Source of the DNA: Lewinellaceae bacterium
GTDB lineage: Bacteria > Bacteroidota > Bacteroidia > Chitinophagales > Saprospiraceae
Assembly: GCA_016716135.1 (NCBI GenBank)
Contig: JADJWX010000013.1
Coordinates: forward strand, 186,001 to 250,000
Length of the DNA stretch: 64,000 nt
Direction of reading: 5' to 3'
Part shown: positions 1 through 8,976 of the stretch, piece after piece
Layout: every line of letters starts with the position of its first letter
Numbering within the stretch: position 1 is the first letter of the stretch
Position numbers and translations under genes: made by a program
The notes under the pieces: model-generated
What the model was told of the DNA's origin: nothing
Databases searched by the model: none
Seen by the model: the letters and a program-made list of their open reading frames with translations, nothing else

Positions 1-2
1 AC

Positions 3-2759
3 GATATTGTGTTGCTAAAGGCCATCGGAACATCTGCCCTGGCGCCGGAGCAAATAGCTATTGTGAGCGATGCCTGGCGTTCAGAAGGCAACAACTTTCG
101 CAGCTACGGTTATCGCAGCCTGAGCCAGTTTGATGCCGGTTGGGCCGATGGCAATATCATGGGCAGTGTGGAAAGTCCTCAGGGCGTACGCTTGCAGCTC
201 GAGCCGGTCCAATTGGATTCCAAGCATGTGAATCACGGCATGAGCGGAGCCGCCGTGCTCGATACGCGGAGAAATCTGGTAGTTGGCATCATTTCCATGA
301 CGTATTTCTCCGATAAGTACGGTAAGGACCGAGATACCGGGTGGGCTGTCAATACGCACATCCTAACTTTTGATCCGCTGAAAATGCCTATTTACGACGG
401 CGAATTTTTGGAGATGAAAGCCCCGGCAAAACCTTCGGAAGAAATATTGGTCGAGGCTGGGAAATCGGTAGGCCAAAATCTGAAACTAACCGAATATGCC
501 GCGCCGCTCCCACCTGAGGAGTGGGTGGGCCGTACAGAATTGCTCCGGTACCTGAATCAGGACTGGGTAGCCCCCAATATCAAGGTTGCTGGTCTGATTG
601 GTTTTGGTGGCGAGGGCAAAAGCAGCCTGGCTGCCCGTTGGATTGCCGAGTTGTTGCAAAAATCCGGGCAACAGCCACCCGACGGCTTGTTTTGGTGGTC
701 GTTTTACGACCGGCGCAGCGTCGACGAGTTCTTCGAAGCCGCTCTGCGCTATTTGAGTGGTGGTGACGATGATCTCCTTCAGCGCTGCAAATCGCCTAAT
801 GCCCGTGCGCATCTGATTGCCTGTATGTTATATAGCGGCCGTTATCTTTTTGTGCTCGATGGCCTGGAGGTATTGCAGCAGCAGGAAGGCGACAATTATG
901 GCGCTTTCAACAGCGAGGATTTGCGCCAGTTTCTGGAATATTTCAGCGCTACCGAACATGCCTCGTTTTGCCTGATCACAAGCCGCGCACCGGTTTCCGA
1001 CCTGATGGACAGTACCAGCTACAGGCACCACGATGTGGCCCGGCTAACGGCAAACGAAGGTTGCGCGCTTTTGAAAAATATAGGCGTCACAGGCGCCGAG
1101 GCGGAACTGAAAAAAGCCGTCGAACTCTGGGATGGCCATGCGCTTACCTTGAGCCTGATCGGCGCCTACCTGGCCAAGGCGCACAATGGCGACATTGCTC
1201 ATCTTGGCGATATTGAGCCGCCAACGGCCGCCGAGCCGCGCTATGACCGCGTCCACCGGATATTGCGGCGGTACGACGAACACCTTAACGCTGATGAACG
1301 GGCTTTTCTGCAGGTATTCAGCGCTTTCCGCATTCCCGTTACCGAGGCTGCCCTGGAAGATGTTTTTCGTAAAAAAACAAAAAACTCCGCGCTGAATGCA
1401 CCCGTCGCTGAGCTGGATGAAACTGGCTTCAAAACGCTCCTGGATCATTTGCAGCGCTACCGAATTTTGCGGTACGACCCCCTGGAGAAATACTATACGA
1501 CGCATCCGCTGATCCGGGCGCATTATAGTGCGGTGCTTGCGCGTGCGGATGTTGAAAAACGGAGTGATTTACACTGGCACATTGCAGATTTTTACCTTGC
1601 TTCGGGTGGTGAATTATCCACCTATCCCAGTTTGGAGGACCTGGCGCCATACATCGAAGCGGTGCACCACGGGTGTGTTTCGGGAAGATACGATGACGCC
1701 GGGCATATTTACTGGAAACGTATTTTACAGGATGAACGTAAGGTGCTGACCTATCAGTTGGGAGCTTATGAAACCAATTTGAATGTGATACGCGATTTTT
1801 TTCCGGATCACGACACTTCCAAAAAACCACAATTGAACGACCCGGTGGGGAATATCTGGTTAGTCAATGAATTCGGTTATGGGTTGATGAGCCTGGGCCG
1901 GTTAAATGAAGTTGCTCCATTTTATGAAAGCACGATTAAACAATCACTGGATCATCCTGAATACTGGCGAGAAACGCCAATAGCCTACTGTAACCTGGCT
2001 GGGCTTTCTGTTTATCTGGGGCATTTGCAATCATGTGTGCAAGCGGCAAAAGCGGCATTCAATCTGGCCCAAAAGGCAAAGAATTGGAATTCGGAAAAAA
2101 ATGCACTGTGCTACGAGGCCTGGGCCTTACATTTATTAGGGGCTCTTCCGGAAGCATCTACTATTTTTAAACAAGCAGAAGCAAAGGAACGCGAATTGGA
2201 CCCGGGAGCAACTTATTTGTATGCTTTGCGGGGAAGCCGGTATACGGAACACCTTCGGCGTCTTGGAAAGCGGGATGAGGCCCGCCGTGTTATCGAAGCA
2301 AATTTAGAGGTTTGCCATGCCAATCACTGGGCTGATGATACCAGCCGGTGTTGTCGGGCAATAGGTAATTTGTATTTAGATGCGGAAGACTTCGAAAAGG
2401 CAAGTCAGTATTATACCATGGCACTTAAAATAGCCCAGCGTATTACCCGGCAGGATGTTTTAATAGAGGCCCTTTTGGCACAAGGGAGTTTGCAAGCCAA
2501 ACTTCCGCCAAACCACGTCCGTTCCAGTGGCCGTTTCGGGTTGAATAGTCTGAACGAGGCCCTGGGCTACGCACTTAAGGGCGGTTATAGGATTCACGAA
2601 GCCGACATCCGGGTGGCGCTGGCCTGGACACATCAGGCCCTGGGCAACTCGGGCGCCGCAAGAGCAGAAGCCCAACAGGCTTTGAACATGAGTGAAGAAA
2701 TGGGATACTATTGGGGCAAGGTGGATGCAACGGCATTTTTGGAAAAAAATGGCGATTAA
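3..2759 (+). CDS. trypsin-like protease / NB-ARC STAND ATPase / TPR protein (5' end missing)
   Basis: The reading frame is open to the window edge, so the N-terminus is missing. The first visible residues, DIVLLK, look like the segment around the catalytic Asp of chymotrypsin-fold (S1) proteases. GMSGAAV follows about 77 residues later and carries the nucleophilic Ser. A STAND ATPase comes next: Walker A GFGGEGKSS (about residue 198, counted from the GTG at base 9), Walker B YLFVLDGLE (about 280), an NB-ARC-like ITSR (about 323) and a GHALTL motif like plant GLPLAL. The last 300 residues are helical TPR-like repeats with many Ala/Tyr pairs. No signal peptide can be judged. By analogy with other protease-STAND-TPR proteins, the TPRs would sense a ligand, the ATPase would oligomerise and the protease would act as effector, possibly in phage defence; this role is inferred. 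The missing N-terminus should hold the catalytic His. Confidence 0.8.
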   Translation, partial: DIVLLKAIGTSALAPEQIAIVSDAWRSEGNNFRSYGYRSLSQFDAGWADGNIMGSVESPQGVRLQLEPVQLDSKHVNHGMSGAAVLDTRRNLVVGIISMTYFSDKYGKDRDTGWAVNTHILTFDPLKMPIYDGEFLEMKAPAKPSEEILVEAGKSVGQNLKLTEYAAPLPPEEWVGRTELLRYLNQDWVAPNIKVAGLIGFGGEGKSSLAARWIAELLQKSGQQPPDGLFWWSFYDRRSVDEFFEAALRYLSGGDDDLLQRCKSPNARAHLIACMLYSGRYLFVLDGLEVLQQQEGDNYGAFNSEDLRQFLEYFSATEHASFCLITSRAPVSDLMDSTSYRHHDVARLTANEGCALLKNIGVTGAEAELKKAVELWDGHALTLSLIGAYLAKAHNGDIAHLGDIEPPTAAEPRYDRVHRILRRYDEHLNADERAFLQVFSAFRIPVTEAALEDVFRKKTKNSALNAPVAELDETGFKTLLDHLQRYRILRYDPLEKYYTTHPLIRAHYSAVLARADVEKRSDLHWHIADFYLASGGELSTYPSLEDLAPYIEAVHHGCVSGRYDDAGHIYWKRILQDERKVLTYQLGAYETNLNVIRDFFPDHDTSKKPQLNDPVGNIWLVNEFGYGLMSLGRLNEVAPFYESTIKQSLDHPEYWRETPIAYCNLAGLSVYLGHLQSCVQAAKAAFNLAQKAKNWNSEKNALCYEAWALHLLGALPEASTIFKQAEAKERELDPGATYLYALRGSRYTEHLRRLGKRDEARRVIEANLEVCHANHWADDTSRCCRAIGNLYLDAEDFEKASQYYTMALKIAQRITRQDVLIEALLAQGSLQAKLPPNHVRSSGRFGLNSLNEALGYALKGGYRIHEADIRVALAWTHQALGNSGAARAEAQQALNMSEEMGYYWGKVDATAFLEKNGD

Positions 2760-3081
2760 TACCCGGGCCCGGCAAAGGCTGTTTGGGCGCCGGGCTGTCA
2801 ACCTCAGGCTTATTCGCCACCAAACACAACTGTTTTTCATTTCTAATATGTACCCCAAACAGGGTAAAATGTCGGCTATTAAACTGTCAGATGCCAGCAT
2901 TTTAGATAAGCTTTCTGTTAATCCGTGGATACCCTGATAAATATGCGGGTTTGCTTTTCGTACTTTTGGCATTGTCCCTCTGATGCTTGGTTTTACTAAA
3001 AGAATCTATACACACAACCCCGGCCAGAGTATTTTTTTAATCAAGCTCAACAGTTCTAAACCGACTTAATTTTTTAATCGG
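2760..3081. other. intergenic region, weak promoter-like box
   Basis: I see no gene here. TACTTTTG at 2961-2968 fits the Bacteroidota -7 consensus TAnnTTTG, about 115 bases before the next start codon, but no convincing -33 TTTG lies 17-22 bases upstream. Confidence 0.3.
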
Positions 3082-6000
3082 ATGAAGACCAACCCGCCAC
3101 GACTGTGTCTTCGGACCAGTTCGCCACGGCTGCTTTCGGTTTCCAGCAGTTGTTTTCTCATGTTGTTGCTTTCGTGTTTGCGCCTGCAGGGGCAGGCATG
3201 CAACGACTTGTCTTATATTTCCCTCGATCCAAGTTGTGCGGTTGAAGTTACACCGGATATGGTGCTGGAAGGCACCCCGGTGGATACCTCGTATGTAGTC
3301 AGTCTGGCAACACAGGCGGGTGTGCCAATTCCCAATCTGCTGACCGCCGCTCACCTTGGAAGCACGATCCAGGCAACTGTTACTGATACCCTGACCGGTA
3401 ATTCCTGCTCGGGACTTTTAATTGTAGAGGACAAACTGCCGCCCGAAATTGCCTGTGAAAACATCAATCTACCCTGTGCCGCAGCACAATTTGCGCCGGA
3501 CTACCTGGCTACAGTGCTGGGCATTGCAACGGCCTATCCCGCCGTGTTTGAAAATTGCGCTGCTTATACCCTGACCTATACCGACAGCTGGATGGACCTT
3601 GCCTGCGACGACCCGCAAGACCGCAGTGCCTACCTGCAACGGGTGTGGACGGCTACCGATGCCAGCGGTAACCAGGCTTCCTGCACGCAGTTTATAAATT
3701 TTCAACGCATTCATGCCGATGCGGTCCTGTTTCCGGCTGATACAACGCTCGATTGCAGCAATCCGGTCCTTGGCCCCCTGTATACCGGCCAGCCCTTCGT
3801 GGAAGCCTACGGTGTGCAATTCCCGTTGTTTATCGGCGATTTAGCCTGTGAACTGGACATAACCTACCTGGATCAGGAAATTCCCCTGTGCGGGAACGCC
3901 TTTTCGGTGTTGCGGACCTGGACGGTATACGATGACTGCCTGCCGACCATCCCGTTGCTCAATCCCCGGACACATATCCAGGTAATTTTTGTGAAAGATC
4001 TTACTGGGCCTGTTTTCCAATGCCCGAATGATACCCTGGTATCGACCGACCCTTTTACCTGCAATAAATCGTTTGATCTTCCGGATGTAATTATCAGCGA
4101 CAACTGCTCCAATATTGCAGAAATTCGCGCCGTCTGGACCGTAAACGGCGTGGCGCAAAGCCTGACGGGCGTTCTGGCCAACTTCCCGGGCAACAACCTC
4201 TGGGACGCCGATACGCTGGGTGTGCTCGGCTACGCCGAAAACCTGCCCGCGGGCATCACCACCATCAAATATATCGTAACCGACGCCTGCGGGAATACCA
4301 GCACCTGCTCGTTTGATGTAACGGTTTCGGATGGCGTAAAACCCTGGGTTGCCTGTGACGAATTTACCCAGGTGTCGCTCGGGAATACCGGGGTGGCCTT
4401 TGTAAACGCCTCGACTTTCGACGATGGCTCCGGCGACTACTGCGCGCCCATCTTTTTCAAAGCGCGCCGGGTTGATGCCAACGACTGCCAGCCCAACGAT
4501 CGCTTTTACGATCAGGTTAAATTTTGCTGCTCGGATGTCGGCGATACCATCACAGTAATCCTGCGCGTGTACGACTTGCCGCCCGATACCGGCGCGGTGA
4601 GCCTGACATTGTTGGAAGACCATGCCAGCGACTGTGTTGTGCAGGTTTTTGTGGATGACAAACTAAAACCGGTGTGCCTGGCGCCCTTGCATCAAACGAT
4701 CGCCTGCGAACTATTTGACCCGCATCTTGGAAGCTTCGGCCAGCCCGCGTTTGCCGACAACTGTTGCCTCGACACTTTTTTTGAACTGCCACCCAACTTG
4801 AGCGCGTTCGATACACTGTGCAACCGGGGAACGATTACCCGCATCTTTCGCGCCCAGGACTGCAACGGCCTGAGCAGCCAGTGCACCCAACGGATTATCG
4901 TCGGCTACAAGCAGGATTTTGCCATTAAATTCCCCGACGATGTATTCGTCAACGACTGCGACACCACCGATGTGTACAGCCCCGGCCCGGAAATTTTCGG
5001 CGAAGATTGTGAAACAATCGCTGCATCTTATCAGGATAATGTCAGCACCGGCGGAGTTTTGTCCTGCTACTGGATTGAACGCCGCTGGATTGTCGTAGAC
5101 TGGTGTTCGTACAATCCGAACCTGCCGTTGATCGAAGTGCCCAACCCGAATCCGGCCGTCGATCCCCTGGACCCGCAGAACAAACCGGGCCCGGTGGTGG
5201 CGCCGCAGGGCCATGTGCCGGCGCCTACGCAAATGCGTGTGACGCCCAACGATCCGGAACCAACCGACTACAGCACATTCTGGTCGGCCACCGCAAACGG
5301 TTATTTGTACCGGCAGATCATCAGTGTGCGCGATGACGTGCCGCCTAAAATCCGCGGTTGTCCGGCCACCTTACCGGTTGAGTTTTGCGACCACTCTGCT
5401 AATGATCCGCAGGTTTGGAATGCACCGTATTGGCCCAACCCGCAAGTGCCCGGCAGCACGGATTTGTGTGAAGCCAGTACGTCGCTTGCCGTTACAGCCA
5501 GCGACGGTTGTTCAAAAGGCAATGTGAACATCCGGTATTTGTTGTTTTTGGACCTTGACGGCGATGATGTGCAGGAAACAGTGATCAACAGCCTGAACCC
5601 ACCTCCCCCGAACATCGTGTATTTCGGCAATGCACTCAACCCGAATTTTACGGGCGGCGAACCCCGCGAATTTGACCATCGCCCTGTTCCGCCCGACGAA
5701 AAGTACCGCTTTACGATCCAACGGTCCGGTTTTGTAAATGTAACCGGCTATGTGCGCTGGTCGACGATAAAAGATCCGAACACCTATGTGATGCCCCAAC
5801 TGCCCTATGGCAACCACCGGATACAGTGGATCATCGATGATGGTTGCGGCAACGAAACAATCTGCGCCTATCCCATCCTGATCCGGGATTGTCATGTGCC
5901 GGATTTGTTGTGCCTGAACGGACTAAGCGTCGATATTCCGCAAACCAAGGAAATCACCCTGTACACCAATGACTTTTTATGGTATGCCGGCGATAACTGT

Positions 6001-7446
6001 ACCCTGGCGGACAACCTGGTGTATGGCTTGCGCAAATCCGGAACCGGTCATGCGTTCCCGGTAAACCCGGACGGAACACCGCAGCAAAGCGCGACATTCA
6101 CCTGCGATGAACTGGGAACCCAATATGTGGAACTCTGGGTCCGCGATATGGCGGGCAATTTCAGTATCTGCGAAACCTATGTTATCGTTCAGGATAATTT
6201 TGGAATTTGTTCGGCCACCATGGCCTCCGTTGCCGGAAGTATTCAAACGGAAAACAACGACGGCCTGGAAGATGTGCATATCGATCTGGAAGGTGTACAC
6301 CCGGCTCAACCACCGGTTTCGATGTTCGACCTGTCCGATCAACTCGGGTTCTACGGTTTCCCCAATGCGCTGCCTTTCGGGGCCGATATGACCCTCACCC
6401 CATCCAAAGATAATGACCCGTTGAACGGTGTTTCCACCTTCGATCTGGTGTTGATCAACAAACATATTCTGGGGCAGGCGCCGCTGACCACGCCCTACCA
6501 GTTTATTGCAGCCGATATCAACCGCAGTAAATCGGTGACTACTTTCGACGTGGTGGAACTGCGTAAAATGATTTTGGGTATTTATACCGGCTTTCCGCAA
6601 AACACATCATGGCGTTTTGTAGATGCGGCTTACCAGTTTCCCAATCCTTCCAATCCGTTTCAGGAGCCGTTCCCGGAAAAGCTCGAAGCCTCATCCATGC
6701 TTGCAAATATGCTGGCCGCAAATTTTATTGCGGTTAAGGTCGGCGATATAAACGGCAATGCGGTGACCAACAGCGCGCAAAGTGCCACTCCCCGCACCAG
6801 CGGAACCCTTTATTTTGACGGCGTTTTTCCGACGGATGTGCTGCTGGAGCCCGGTGAGGAGTTTACACTTACCCTGGCGGCTTCCGAAGCCGTTTTGGGC
6901 TGCCAGCTTACCCTGCGTTTTCCCGATCTGGATATTTTGCGTGTCGACCCGGGTGAAAATATGGGTATCGAGCATTTTGGCGTTTTTTCGGACGAACATG
7001 CCCTCACCATGAGTTGGGATGGAAACGGCAAGCCGGTTTTCGCACTCACATTCAAGGTGCGCAAAGAAGGCCGGATCAGCCAGTTGCTCAACCTGTCGAG
7101 CCAGATCACCCGCGCCGAGGCATACCTCGCCAACCAGGCCGAACCGGCTGCCATTGCGCTGCGTTTCGGCGATCTGGTTACAGCGCAGGGCTTCGAAATG
7201 TACCTGCCGCGCCCCAACCCCTGGCAAAATAAAACGACACTGGGTTTTTACCTGCCCGGCGCTTCCAATGCCAGACTCACGGTGACCGATCAGACCGGCA
7301 AACAGATTTGGCAACAAGCAGCACGCTATGAAAACGGCTACCACTCCATTAATCTGGATGCCGCCCACATCCCGGCATCCGGCGTGTTTTTCCTGCAACT
7401 GGAAACGGAATTTGGCCGGGAGACGGGAAAAATGATCCGACTTTGA
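3082..7446 (+). CDS. large T9SS-exported cell-surface protein with HYR-like repeats and dockerin-like segment
   Basis: 1454 residues. A Sec signal peptide is visible (hydrophobic LLSVSSSCFLMLLLSCL, then LQGQA). The body holds several Cys-rich modules, each opened by a short HYR-like phrase such as DKLPPEIAC, DLTGPVFQC, DKLKPVC and DVPPKIRGC, typical of beta-sandwich adhesion domains in Bacteroidota. At about residues 1110-1180 two segments (STFDLVLINKHILG and TTFDVVELRKMILG) form a dockerin-like pair around an AADINRS calcium-loop-like stretch. The last 80 residues (from about 1373, PRPNPWQNKTTLGFYLPG) are a type A T9SS sorting domain ending in GKMIRL. The protein is therefore expected on the outer surface or secreted. 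No catalytic motif was recognised. A strong palindrome lies just downstream. Confidence 0.85.
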   Translation: MKTNPPRLCLRTSSPRLLSVSSSCFLMLLLSCLRLQGQACNDLSYISLDPSCAVEVTPDMVLEGTPVDTSYVVSLATQAGVPIPNLLTAAHLGSTIQATVTDTLTGNSCSGLLIVEDKLPPEIACENINLPCAAAQFAPDYLATVLGIATAYPAVFENCAAYTLTYTDSWMDLACDDPQDRSAYLQRVWTATDASGNQASCTQFINFQRIHADAVLFPADTTLDCSNPVLGPLYTGQPFVEAYGVQFPLFIGDLACELDITYLDQEIPLCGNAFSVLRTWTVYDDCLPTIPLLNPRTHIQVIFVKDLTGPVFQCPNDTLVSTDPFTCNKSFDLPDVIISDNCSNIAEIRAVWTVNGVAQSLTGVLANFPGNNLWDADTLGVLGYAENLPAGITTIKYIVTDACGNTSTCSFDVTVSDGVKPWVACDEFTQVSLGNTGVAFVNASTFDDGSGDYCAPIFFKARRVDANDCQPNDRFYDQVKFCCSDVGDTITVILRVYDLPPDTGAVSLTLLEDHASDCVVQVFVDDKLKPVCLAPLHQTIACELFDPHLGSFGQPAFADNCCLDTFFELPPNLSAFDTLCNRGTITRIFRAQDCNGLSSQCTQRIIVGYKQDFAIKFPDDVFVNDCDTTDVYSPGPEIFGEDCETIAASYQDNVSTGGVLSCYWIERRWIVVDWCSYNPNLPLIEVPNPNPAVDPLDPQNKPGPVVAPQGHVPAPTQMRVTPNDPEPTDYSTFWSATANGYLYRQIISVRDDVPPKIRGCPATLPVEFCDHSANDPQVWNAPYWPNPQVPGSTDLCEASTSLAVTASDGCSKGNVNIRYLLFLDLDGDDVQETVINSLNPPPPNIVYFGNALNPNFTGGEPREFDHRPVPPDEKYRFTIQRSGFVNVTGYVRWSTIKDPNTYVMPQLPYGNHRIQWIIDDGCGNETICAYPILIRDCHVPDLLCLNGLSVDIPQTKEITLYTNDFLWYAGDNCTLADNLVYGLRKSGTGHAFPVNPDGTPQQSATFTCDELGTQYVELWVRDMAGNFSICETYVIVQDNFGICSATMASVAGSIQTENNDGLEDVHIDLEGVHPAQPPVSMFDLSDQLGFYGFPNALPFGADMTLTPSKDNDPLNGVSTFDLVLINKHILGQAPLTTPYQFIAADINRSKSVTTFDVVELRKMILGIYTGFPQNTSWRFVDAAYQFPNPSNPFQEPFPEKLEASSMLANMLAANFIAVKVGDINGNAVTNSAQSATPRTSGTLYFDGVFPTDVLLEPGEEFTLTLAASEAVLGCQLTLRFPDLDILRVDPGENMGIEHFGVFSDEHALTMSWDGNGKPVFALTFKVRKEGRISQLLNLSSQITRAEAYLANQAEPAAIALRFGDLVTAQGFEMYLPRPNPWQNKTTLGFYLPGASNARLTVTDQTGKQIWQQAARYENGYHSINLDAAHIPASGVFFLQLETEFGRETGKMIRL

Positions 7447-7469
7447 GGATTTAATTGCACCACGGAGGG

Positions 7470-7512
7470 GCAGTACTCGTCCTACGACTTCAAGTCGTAG
7501 GACGAGTACTGC
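7470..7512. repeat. perfect 21-bp-arm palindrome between convergent genes
   Basis: Arms CAGTACTCGTCCTACGACTT and their reverse complement surround a one-base centre, making a near-perfect 43-base palindrome between the ends of two convergent genes. It could act as a bidirectional terminator, but neither side has a run of T. The same inner sequence (CGTCCTACGACTT/AAGTCGTAGGACG) recurs at 40099-40127, so it is a dispersed repeat. Confidence 0.85.
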
Positions 7513-7518
7513 GTAAAC

Positions 7519-8550
7519 CTACCCGCCATAAAGTTTCAGGTAAGCCGCCGCCGTATCCTCCATCCGGTAAACCACTTTTGCGTTTTGCAAATCCGGCTGC
7601 GCCAAAATCCGGAGCACGGCCTCGGCAAGTCCCGTGTTTGTTTCGCTGCAAATACCAAACGCCGGCGCTGCACCTACGGGGGTACTCACCACCCGGCAGC
7701 CGTTGGCTGCGGCTTCGGCAAACACATATCCGAACGATTCAAAATGGCCGGTGTGCAGCAAGATTTTACTCCGGCGCATGCGCTCCAGCACCTCCGGGCG
7801 CGGCAAACTGCCGGGGAAGGTCAGGTGCTTTGCCAGTCCCAGCCGGGTCGTTTGTTGTTTCAAAACCTCAAGTTGCGGCCCTTCGCCGATCAGTTCCGCC
7901 TGTACGCCGGGCTGCCGTTCCACGATCAGGCGGAGCACCTCCAGCCATTGCATCCAGTTTTTTACCGGGATCAACGAGCCCACACCCAAAACATCCACAG
8001 GCCGGTCTTTGGGCAGCTGTGTCGGAACGTCCGCGCCGGCAATACCCCAGGGTATCTCATGCGCCGCGTGCAGGCCACAGGTTTTTTCCAAAATATTTTG
8101 ATGGAACGGACTGAGGGCAACCAGTTGGCTGGCCATGCCGGGTGTCAGGCCTTTCAGGTAGCGGTTTTGCGGCAGCACGTCCTGACCCATCAGGGTAGTC
8201 CGGTGCGGGATGTTCTGGCGCCTCGCAATTTGCCGGCCCACCACCCAGGCAGGGCCCAGCCAGAAGCTATGCACCACGTCCGCCTTTTTTTCTGAGCTAA
8301 GTTGCTGCGCAAATCGGCGGGCGCGTTGGAATGTCCGCCAACGCAGCCAGCGCCGGTTGTCACCGCGGCAAGGATAAACCATCATCCCGTCTTCCCGTGG
8401 CGCAACGCGGGCATTGGGATATTCCAGCGCGATAATATGCAGATCAACGCCGCGGTGCAGGAGTTCTTTTGCCAGCAGGTACAAGGGCGGAATACAGGTG
8501 CTGTCCTGTGCATTGGCGGCAAAGCCGGGTGTAATCCAGATGGAGCGCAT
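7519..8550 (-). CDS. glycosyltransferase family 4 (GT-B fold)
   Basis: 343 residues from the ATG at 8550. That start is preferred because GGAGG lies about 10 bases upstream and because MRSIWITPGF begins the first Rossmann strand; the frame stays open to 8628. The C-terminal half has GT4 hallmarks: VGSLIPVKNW, ELIGEGPQ, and HFESFGYVFAEAAANG, which contains the EX7E signature that binds the nucleotide-sugar phosphate and ribose. It should transfer a sugar from a nucleotide donor to a glycan or lipid acceptor at the cytoplasmic face of the inner membrane. The acceptor is not predictable, because no other glycan genes adjoin it. Confidence 0.85.
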   Translation of the reverse strand: MRSIWITPGFAANAQDSTCIPPLYLLAKELLHRGVDLHIIALEYPNARVAPREDGMMVYPCRGDNRRWLRWRTFQRARRFAQQLSSEKKADVVHSFWLGPAWVVGRQIARRQNIPHRTTLMGQDVLPQNRYLKGLTPGMASQLVALSPFHQNILEKTCGLHAAHEIPWGIAGADVPTQLPKDRPVDVLGVGSLIPVKNWMQWLEVLRLIVERQPGVQAELIGEGPQLEVLKQQTTRLGLAKHLTFPGSLPRPEVLERMRRSKILLHTGHFESFGYVFAEAAANGCRVVSTPVGAAPAFGICSETNTGLAEAVLRILAQPDLQNAKVVYRMEDTAAAYLKLYGG

Positions 8551-8823
8551 GTAACGCGAACCTCCGGTTCGCAGGTTGAAATAAAAAATAAAAATGCACA
8601 AAAAAACGCCCGCCTTTTCCATGCACATAAAAAACCGCTATCCCCCTAACAATGCGAAGAGCGGACTAAAAAAATAAGTCCGCTCCCGCGTATAGTGACG
8701 CCCGCGCTTTCATCGGGCGGGCGGAATGACGGCGGCCCTTCCCGCAGTGATGCGTCCGGGTTCCACCGTTTTTTTGTTGCTGGCTCAAAATTAGTGCGTC
8801 TGGGGATACGGTGCAATTATACC
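8551..8823. other. intergenic leader of the glycosyltransferase with two small hairpins
   Basis: The region contains a hairpin at 8660-8684 (AGCGGACT / AGTCCGCT) and a G+C-rich hairpin near 8700-8725 (CGCCCG / CGGGCG). No gene or clear promoter is seen. Confidence 0.5.
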
Positions 8824-8975
8824 TTTTGATTTACGATTTTGGAATTCCGATTGGTTCACCCTTCAGAGCTTGGATAGATGCGCTTCGGCCAGTTGCGTTT
8901 GAACAAAGTGAAAATGTACCAAATTCGAAAAGGTGAACCAATCGTAATTCGGAATTCCAAAATCGTAAATCAAAA
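8824..8975. repeat. fold-back element with about 37-bp arms
   Basis: The left arm (8824-8860, containing TTACGATTTTGGAATTCCGA) and right arm (8932-8975, containing TCGGAATTCCAAAATCGTAA) are nearly perfect reverse complements around a 70-base centre. It ends one base before the stop codon of the minus-strand gene at 8977. The arm ends (GATTTACGATT and GGTTCACC) recur at the start of array A and just before the gene at 11635. Confidence 0.85.
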
Positions 8976-8976
8976 A

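Noticed and set aside
6400..6640. Evidence for a cellulosome
   Set aside because: A single dockerin-like pair without cohesin or scaffoldin in the window is common in T9SS proteins and does not imply a cellulosome.
7470..7512. Simple bidirectional terminator
   Set aside because: No T-tract follows on either strand, and the same sequence recurs elsewhere. A repeat is the better description, although termination is not excluded.
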